DNA of 35,248 bases. Origin: a bacterium (lineage in GTDB: Bacteria > Bdellovibrionota_C > UBA2361 > OMII01). Positions 30,697-35,248 of the stretch are shown piece after piece. The notes under the pieces are model-generated. The model saw nothing but the letters and a program-made list of their open reading frames with translations. It did not search any database and was not told where the DNA came from. Position 1 is the first letter of the stretch; every line of letters starts with the position of its first letter. The DNA is taken from contig JAFMJG010000011.1 in the NCBI GenBank assembly GCA_017853605.1, positions 1 to 35,248 of the forward strand, in the 5' to 3' direction. The position numbers and the translations under genes are program-made.

Positions 30697-31896
30697 ATGA
30701 TTTCAGGAAACGGCAAGACATCTGGAGAAACCCCGCAGGCGCGCATTGAGGGGGCCGAGTGCCGCCTCTACTCGCAGGGCATATGCCGCTCGTGCGGGCT
30801 GCTTGGGCTGCCCTCCGGCGCTCGGCTTGCCTCCAAGGAGCGCTCAATCCTCGAGACCCTCGCAGCGAGCGGAATCTGCCCCTCAAACGTTGAGCAGATC
30901 TGCCTGCCCGACACCCCGTGGGGCTCGCGCTCCAAGACGAAGCTGCTGGTGGGCGGCACGGCCGACAAGCCGCTGCTCGGCGTCGTGAGCCAGTCCCTAG
31001 AGTTTACTGAGCTGGCGCAGTGCCCGCTATCGCCCGGGCCCGTCCGCGACCTTCTCGAGGAGGTACGCCGGCTGATCCCTCTGGCATCACTGGTCCCCTA
31101 CTCGATTCGGGAGCGGCGCGGAGAGCTCAAGGGCCTCACGGTCATGACGAACTCCCCCCTCTCAGGCGGCATCCTGCGCTTCGTGCTGCGCAGCACTGAG
31201 TCCGTTCCGCGCATCCGGAAGATCATTCCGGCGCTCCAGGCCAGCCACCCGTGGCTCAGTGTAGTGAGCTGCAACATCCAGCCGCTCGCCGCTGCGATCC
31301 CTGAGGGCCCGGAGGAGGTTATCCTGACAGCACAGGACCACATCGTGGCAGAGTACGGCCCGGTGCGCCTCTTCCTCTCGCCGCAGTCTTTCATGCAAGT
31401 GACGCCGGAGGTTGCGGCGGCGCTGTATGGGTGCGCGCGCTCGTGGACAGCGGAGAAGCGCGGCGGCAAGGCGCTCGACCTGTTCTGCGGCGTTGGCGGG
31501 TTTGCGCTCGCCGTGGCCCCGCACGTTGACTCCGTCACTGGGATTGAAGCCTCAGCAGTGGCGGTGCGCAACGCGTCGATGGCCGCGGCTGAGGCCGGCC
31601 TCGGAAGCAGCGCTGATTTTGTCGTGGGGGACGCCGAGCGGGCACTCGACACCTCACCGGATGGGCTGGCCCTTGCAATTGTTAACCCGCCCCGGCGCGG
31701 GCTGTCGTCAGGGCTTCGCTCACGCCTGGCTGCGGCAGGACCGGAGAGGATCCTCTACTCCAGCTGCAACCCAGAGACCTTTGCGCGGGACGTTGCCGAC
31801 CTTGCTGCCGGCTATTCGCTCTCGCGCCTCGCGCCCTTCGACATGTTTCCGCTCACGGGACACTGCGAGCTCCTGGGCCTCCTTGAGCGGCGCTAG
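30697..31896 (+). CDS. rlmC: 23S rRNA (uracil-C5)-methyltransferase RlmC-like
   Basis: RlmC (RumB) methylates C5 of a uridine in 23S rRNA (U747 in E. coli) using SAM. The 399-residue protein has the iron-sulfur Cys set of the group: C22, C30, C33 (CRLYSQGICRSCG) and C109 (TELAQCPLSP). The methyltransferase part has SAM motif DLFCGVGGF (261-269), NPPRRG (330-335), the nucleophile Cys357 in YSSCNPETFARD and the base Glu391 in TGHCELLGLLERR. The middle region between is longer and more divergent than in E. coli. RlmCD or TrmA homologues are alternatives, but the short N-terminus with Fe-S Cys and no TRAM domain favour RlmC. Its stop codon directly abuts the opposing gnd stop. Confidence 0.88.
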   Translation: MISGNGKTSGETPQARIEGAECRLYSQGICRSCGLLGLPSGARLASKERSILETLAASGICPSNVEQICLPDTPWGSRSKTKLLVGGTADKPLLGVVSQSLEFTELAQCPLSPGPVRDLLEEVRRLIPLASLVPYSIRERRGELKGLTVMTNSPLSGGILRFVLRSTESVPRIRKIIPALQASHPWLSVVSCNIQPLAAAIPEGPEEVILTAQDHIVAEYGPVRLFLSPQSFMQVTPEVAAALYGCARSWTAEKRGGKALDLFCGVGGFALAVAPHVDSVTGIEASAVAVRNASMAAAEAGLGSSADFVVGDAERALDTSPDGLALAIVNPPRRGLSSGLRSRLAAAGPERILYSSCNPETFARDVADLAAGYSLSRLAPFDMFPLTGHCELLGLLERR

Positions 31897-33318
31897 CTAC
31901 TCCCACTCAGTGTGGTGCGGAGTGCCCGGAGCGTCCTTGCGCTCATACGTGTGCGCGCCAAAGAAGTCACGCTGTGCCTGAGTGAGGTTCTGCGGGAGGT
32001 CCGCCGTGCGGAAGCTGTCGAAGTAGCCAAGTGAGCCGGCAAAGCCGAGAACCGGCACTCCGCGAGAAACCGCGACCCCAACGACCTTCCTGAGGTTCGC
32101 CACGCACCGCACGACCTCCTTCTTCATGAAGGGATCGAGGAGGAGGTTTGTCGGCGCAGGCGTCGATGAGAAGGCCCGACGAATCTCGTCCAGGAACTTG
32201 GCGCGAATAATGCAGCCGCCTTTCCACATCGCCGCGATCTGGTCGAGCTTGAGATCCCAGCTCCAGTTGGCCGACGCCGCCGCAATGAGAGCCATGCCCT
32301 GCGCGTACGACATAATCTTCGAGGCGTAGAGCGCATCGTGCACCGCCTGAATGAACTGCTGCCGATCTCCGGTGAAGTCCTCGAGCGCCGGGCCAGCAAA
32401 CTCTTTCGAGGCCGCCACGCGCTGATCCTTGATGCTGCTGAGCGTCCGCGCATCCACGGCGGCCGAGATCGTCGGTATCGACACCCCGAGGTCTAGCGCG
32501 ACCTGGGCCGTCCAGGTGCCGGTGCCCTTCTGGCCCGCCTTGTCGAGGATCTTGTCCACAAGGTATCCGGCTCCCTGCGCATCCTTCTTGGCGAAGATCT
32601 TCGCCGTTATCTCTATGAGGTACGACGAGAGCACTCCCTTGTTCCAGCCATCAAAGATCGTGGCGAGCTCCTCAGGCTTGCAGCCAGCCACGTTGCGCAG
32701 GATGTCATAGGCTTCCGCAATGAGCTGCATGTCGCCGTACTCGATGCCGTTATGGACCATCTTCACAAAGTGGCCGGCGCCATCGGGGCCAACGTAATTC
32801 GTGCATGGGCCATCCGCCTGGGCGGCGATCTTCTCGAGCATCGGAGCAACGATCTTCCATGCGTCTTTCGGCCCGCCCGGCATCAGGCTTGGGCCCTTGA
32901 GCGCTCCCTCCTCCCCGCCAGAGATCCCGATTCCAAGGAAGTTAAGCCCCATGGCCGTCAGCTTCTGCTCCCGGCGTATGGTGTCCTTGAAGAACGCATT
33001 TCCGCCATCGATGACGATGTCTCCCTTCTCGAGGAGCGGGGCGAGCTGGTCGATCACAGCGTCCGTGCCGGCGCCAGCCTTGACCATGATAAACACCTGC
33101 CGGGGCGCCTGCATGCTCTTTACGAAGTCCTGGAGGGTGGACGAGGCAACAAAGCCCGCAGGCTTCCCGTCGCGGGCCCCGAACTTCTCCATGAACTCCT
33201 TGGTGACTTCGGTGGTGCGGTTATAGACAGCCACTGGAATGCCCCTGCTCTCAATATTGCGGGCGAGGTTAGAGCCCATGACGGCGAGTCCAATCATTCC
33301 AACACTGGGTTTTGACAT
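31897..33318 (-). CDS. gnd: 6-phosphogluconate dehydrogenase, decarboxylating
   Basis: Gnd oxidises 6-phosphogluconate to ribulose 5-phosphate and CO2 with NADP+ in the pentose phosphate pathway. The 473-residue length fits the long dimeric form. Visible motifs are the NADP site GLAVMGSNLARN, IDGGNAFFKDT, GISGGEEGALKGPSLMPGG, the catalytic Lys in HFVKMVHNGIEYGDMQ, GTGTWT, and the C-terminal HGRG-equivalent region ending THTYERKDAPGTPHHTEW (AHTYERKD form). GAGGA lies about seven bases before the ATG. It supplies NADPH and ribose phosphate, the latter also the PRPP source for the arabinose-lipid pathway in this window. It converges on rlmC with no base between the stops; upstream is the phosphatase gene in the same direction, 62 bases away. 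Confidence 0.97.
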   Translation of the reverse strand: MSKPSVGMIGLAVMGSNLARNIESRGIPVAVYNRTTEVTKEFMEKFGARDGKPAGFVASSTLQDFVKSMQAPRQVFIMVKAGAGTDAVIDQLAPLLEKGDIVIDGGNAFFKDTIRREQKLTAMGLNFLGIGISGGEEGALKGPSLMPGGPKDAWKIVAPMLEKIAAQADGPCTNYVGPDGAGHFVKMVHNGIEYGDMQLIAEAYDILRNVAGCKPEELATIFDGWNKGVLSSYLIEITAKIFAKKDAQGAGYLVDKILDKAGQKGTGTWTAQVALDLGVSIPTISAAVDARTLSSIKDQRVAASKEFAGPALEDFTGDRQQFIQAVHDALYASKIMSYAQGMALIAAASANWSWDLKLDQIAAMWKGGCIIRAKFLDEIRRAFSSTPAPTNLLLDPFMKKEVVRCVANLRKVVGVAVSRGVPVLGFAGSLGYFDSFRTADLPQNLTQAQRDFFGAHTYERKDAPGTPHHTEWE

Positions 33319-33380
33319 ACAGAATCCTCAGGTTTTAGCGAATCACAACGCCCTGACAATAGGACGCCGAGCCCCTCAGA

Positions 33381-34154
33381 TCAACCACCCAAGCGGCTTC
33401 TCAGCTCATAGGTGAGGACGCCCGTTTCGCCCCGGGCCACCTGAAAGAGGCGGCCATGAACGAGCTCGACCGCCGAGAGCTTGTTGCCAAAAACAAGCCC
33501 CGTGTCTATGCCGATCTTGAACGGCAGGTGAATGGCCAGATCCTCGAACGGAGTGTGCCCAAAAACGACAGTCTTTCCGAGGGTGTGCTCGTGGTGCAGA
33601 AAATCCCCGCGAATCCACAGCAGGTCTCGACGAAGCTGCTCGCCGAGCTTCCTGGCTGGGTCGACACCTGCATGCACGAAGACAAACTCAGCAAGTGAGG
33701 CCCCAAGCTCAAGGCCCTTAAGGAACGCAAGGTGCTCCGGCGGAAGCGCGGCGATGATGTCATCCCGCGGAGTGAATGGATGGAGGCCGTAGCTCTTAAG
33801 GCACTCCGCGCCGCCATTTTCAAGGTACATCTCGCCGCTTGAGCCCCCAAGACCCAGGTAGTCGAGGAGCATGTCCTCATGGTTGCCGCGCAGAAACACG
33901 GCCTGCGGCAGCGCCCTGCGCAGGTCAATCATAAGGCTGAGCACCTCGCTTGAGTGAGGGCCCCGGTCGATGTAATCCCCGATGAAGACAAGCAGGTCGT
34001 TGCGGCCAAGCCCCTCAACGCTCCTGAGGTGCTGCAGCAGCGCCTCGGCTTCCTTGACACAGCCGTGAATGTCCCCGACCGCAAAGATACGCGAGGGACG
34101 GCCAGGCAGGGCCCGAATCAGGGGCTGGGCTTCATCCGGGCCATGCTGGCTCAT
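33381..34154 (-). CDS. PPP-family metallophosphatase (Ser/Thr phosphatase-like)
   Basis: A 257-residue cytoplasmic phosphatase of the calcineurin-like PPP type. The three signature blocks are intact: GDIHG (28-32), GDYIDRG (near 60) and GNHED (near 92), together with VFVHAG and VFGHTP that supply the remaining metal His. Members include lambda phosphatase-like and PrpA-like Ser/Thr protein phosphatases and also diadenosine tetraphosphatase-related enzymes. Protein phosphatase activity is the more likely reading for this length and spacing, but substrate is not shown. A kinase of the opposite activity is present in the window (23960-26062) but about 7 kb away. It lies downstream of lepA and upstream of gnd in the same direction. 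Confidence 0.85.
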   Translation of the reverse strand: MSQHGPDEAQPLIRALPGRPSRIFAVGDIHGCVKEAEALLQHLRSVEGLGRNDLLVFIGDYIDRGPHSSEVLSLMIDLRRALPQAVFLRGNHEDMLLDYLGLGGSSGEMYLENGGAECLKSYGLHPFTPRDDIIAALPPEHLAFLKGLELGASLAEFVFVHAGVDPARKLGEQLRRDLLWIRGDFLHHEHTLGKTVVFGHTPFEDLAIHLPFKIGIDTGLVFGNKLSAVELVHGRLFQVARGETGVLTYELRSRLGG

Positions 34155-34211
34155 CTCAACTCCTAATCCCTGCAGAGGCGAAACACCCGCATGGTGCGCC
34201 GCCGCACCTCA

Positions 34212-35248
34212 TCAGCTCTCGTCACCCAGCTTGAGAACGGCGAGGAACGCCTCCTGCGGGATCGACACCTTGCCGATCTGCTTCATGCGCTTCTTGCCCT
34301 CTTTCTGCTTCTCCAGCAGCTTGCGCTTGCGGGAGATGTCGCCGCCATAGCACTTGGCAGTCACGTTCTTGCGCAGCGCCTTGACCGTGCTGCGGGCGAT
34401 AATCTTCGCGCCGACGGCGGCCTGGATCGCAATCTCAAACATCTGCCGGTCGATGATGTCCTTGAGCTTCTCTGTCAGCTCCTTGCCCCGGTGAAAAGCC
34501 TTGTCGCGGTGCACAATGATGCTGAGCGCGTCGACAGGATCGCCGTTAAGCTTGATGTCGAGCTTGACGAGGTCCGACTCCTGGTACCCTTCAATCTCGT
34601 AGTCGAACGAGGCATAGCCCTTCGTGAGCGACTTGAGCCTGTCGTGAAAGTCGAGAACGATCTCGTTGAGCGGCAGGTGATACACGATGACCGCCCGCTC
34701 CATCCCGTGAAAGGAGATATTCTCCTGCACTCCCCGGCGGTCCTCGCAGAGCTTGAGCACATTCCCCACGAACTCGCGGGGGCAGTGGATGGTGGCCTTC
34801 ACAATCGGCTCCTCAATCCTCAGGATCTGCCCGACTTCCGGCATCTTGGTGGGGTTGTCAACCAAGATCTCCGTGCCGTCGTTGAGCACCATCTTGTAGA
34901 CCACCGATGGGGCGGTCGTGATCAGGTTAAGCTGAAACTCCCTCTCAAGCCGCTCTTGGACGATCTCCATGTGGAGAAGCCCGAGGTAGCCGCAGCGGTA
35001 GCCGAAGCCGAGCGCTGCCGAGGTCTCAGGCTCATACGTGAAGGCGCTGTCGTTCAGGCTGAGCTTGTCGAGCGCGCTCTTGAGCGCGGCAAAGTCGTCC
35101 GCATCCACCGGGAAGAGCCCCCCGAACACCATGGGCCGAACCTCCTTGAAGCCCGGAAGTGGCGCGGTTGCCGGCTTGCGGACGTGGGTCACCGTGTCGC
35201 CGATGCGGACATCACGCAGGTTCTTGATGGCGGCAGAGAAGTATCCAA
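34212..35248 (-). CDS. lepA: Elongation factor 4 (LepA), partial: 5' part beyond the window
   Basis: LepA/EF4 is a translational GTPase that binds the ribosome and has been linked to back-translocation and initiation. Only the C-terminal part is in the window; the frame stays open to the right edge (reading [19 protein letters not shown] just inside). Visible are the domain II/III junction ([20 protein letters not shown]), [25 protein letters not shown], the domain V block ([22 protein letters not shown]), and the C-terminal LepA-specific domain, including [28 protein letters not shown]. The GTP-binding domain is outside the window. No truncation or frameshift is seen in the part present. Confidence 0.96.
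   Translation of the reverse strand, partial: GYFSAAIKNLRDVRIGDTVTHVRKPATAPLPGFKEVRPMVFGGLFPVDADDFAALKSALDKLSLNDSAFTYEPETSAALGFGYRCGYLGLLHMEIVQERLEREFQLNLITTAPSVVYKMVLNDGTEILVDNPTKMPEVGQILRIEEPIVKATIHCPREFVGNVLKLCEDRRGVQENISFHGMERAVIVYHLPLNEIVLDFHDRLKSLTKGYASFDYEIEGYQESDLVKLDIKLNGDPVDALSIIVHRDKAFHRGKELTEKLKDIIDRQMFEIAIQAAVGAKIIARSTVKALRKNVTAKCYGGDISRKRKLLEKQKEGKKRMKQIGKVSIPQEAFLAVLKLGDES

Noticed and set aside
1-35248. tRNA, rRNA, CRISPR array, insertion sequence or prophage
   Set aside because: Looked for T-loop-like GTTCGAATCC-type sequence, regularly spaced repeats, transposase or integrase motifs, and phage structural genes; none seen.

Overview
The window reads as chromosomal DNA of a free-living Gram-negative (diderm) bacterium with a GC-rich genome. 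Signs of an outer envelope are several lipoproteins with lipoboxes, Lgt, a lytic transglycosylase and a C-terminal outer-membrane beta-barrel ending in Phe. The content is mostly core housekeeping, on both strands, in short operons that often converge with almost no spacing. I cannot name the phylum from sequence alone. Lgt (GRLGCQLSGDGDYG) and YebC (MGRIFEKRK start) carry variants I associate with Bacteroidota-type proteins, while the high GC, FecR/CHASE2 proteins and a Ser/Thr kinase recall deltaproteobacteria-like or candidate phyla. No tRNA, rRNA, CRISPR array, insertion sequence or prophage gene was seen.

Layout. 1-5.9 kb: a secreted orphan protein; a minus-strand cluster thioesterase - rpmE - TlpA-like lipoprotein - lgt; pepP; a lytic transglycosylase lipoprotein; and, divergent from it, a lipoprotein with an L,D-transpeptidase fold that lacks the catalytic Cys. 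6.1-10.9 kb: a NYN/PIN-like protein with an intrinsic terminator, a 749-aa orphan behind a perfect inverted repeat, and replicative helicase dnaB. 10.9-17.2 kb: a polyprenyl-phosphate D-arabinose locus (HAD-UbiA fusion; DprE1; DprE2) with a TPR lipoprotein, then a MazG-like pyrophosphohydrolase and GDP-L-fucose synthase. 17.4-18.5 kb: a small Pro-rich lipoprotein framed by two long hairpins, and a single-domain response regulator. 19-21.4 kb: an arginine operon (short GNAT acetyltransferase, argC, argB) with an A8 run in the GNAT/argC overlap. 21.7-29.7 kb: yebC, a HEAT-like orphan, a Ser/Thr kinase-CHASE2 membrane protein, and, divergent from it, a roughly 1,170-residue FecR-TPR-beta-barrel outer-membrane protein. 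29.7-35.2 kb: a dapF homologue with both catalytic Cys replaced by Ser, rlmC, gnd, a PPP-type phosphatase and the 3' part of lepA, which runs off the window.

How they may work together. The arabinose locus contains both enzymes of the epimerisation and, in one fused protein, the phosphoribosyltransferase and the likely phosphatase, so it could make polyprenyl-phospho-arabinose for a surface glycan. The kinase-CHASE2 protein (periplasmic sensor, cytoplasmic kinase) and the FecR-TPR-barrel protein share a 138-bp divergent region and are the best candidate for an undescribed envelope-to-cytoplasm signalling system; the kinase would be the output. Three proteins keep a family fold while losing hallmark residues (L,D-transpeptidase-like, DapF-like, NYN-like), which makes automatic functional labels here unsafe.
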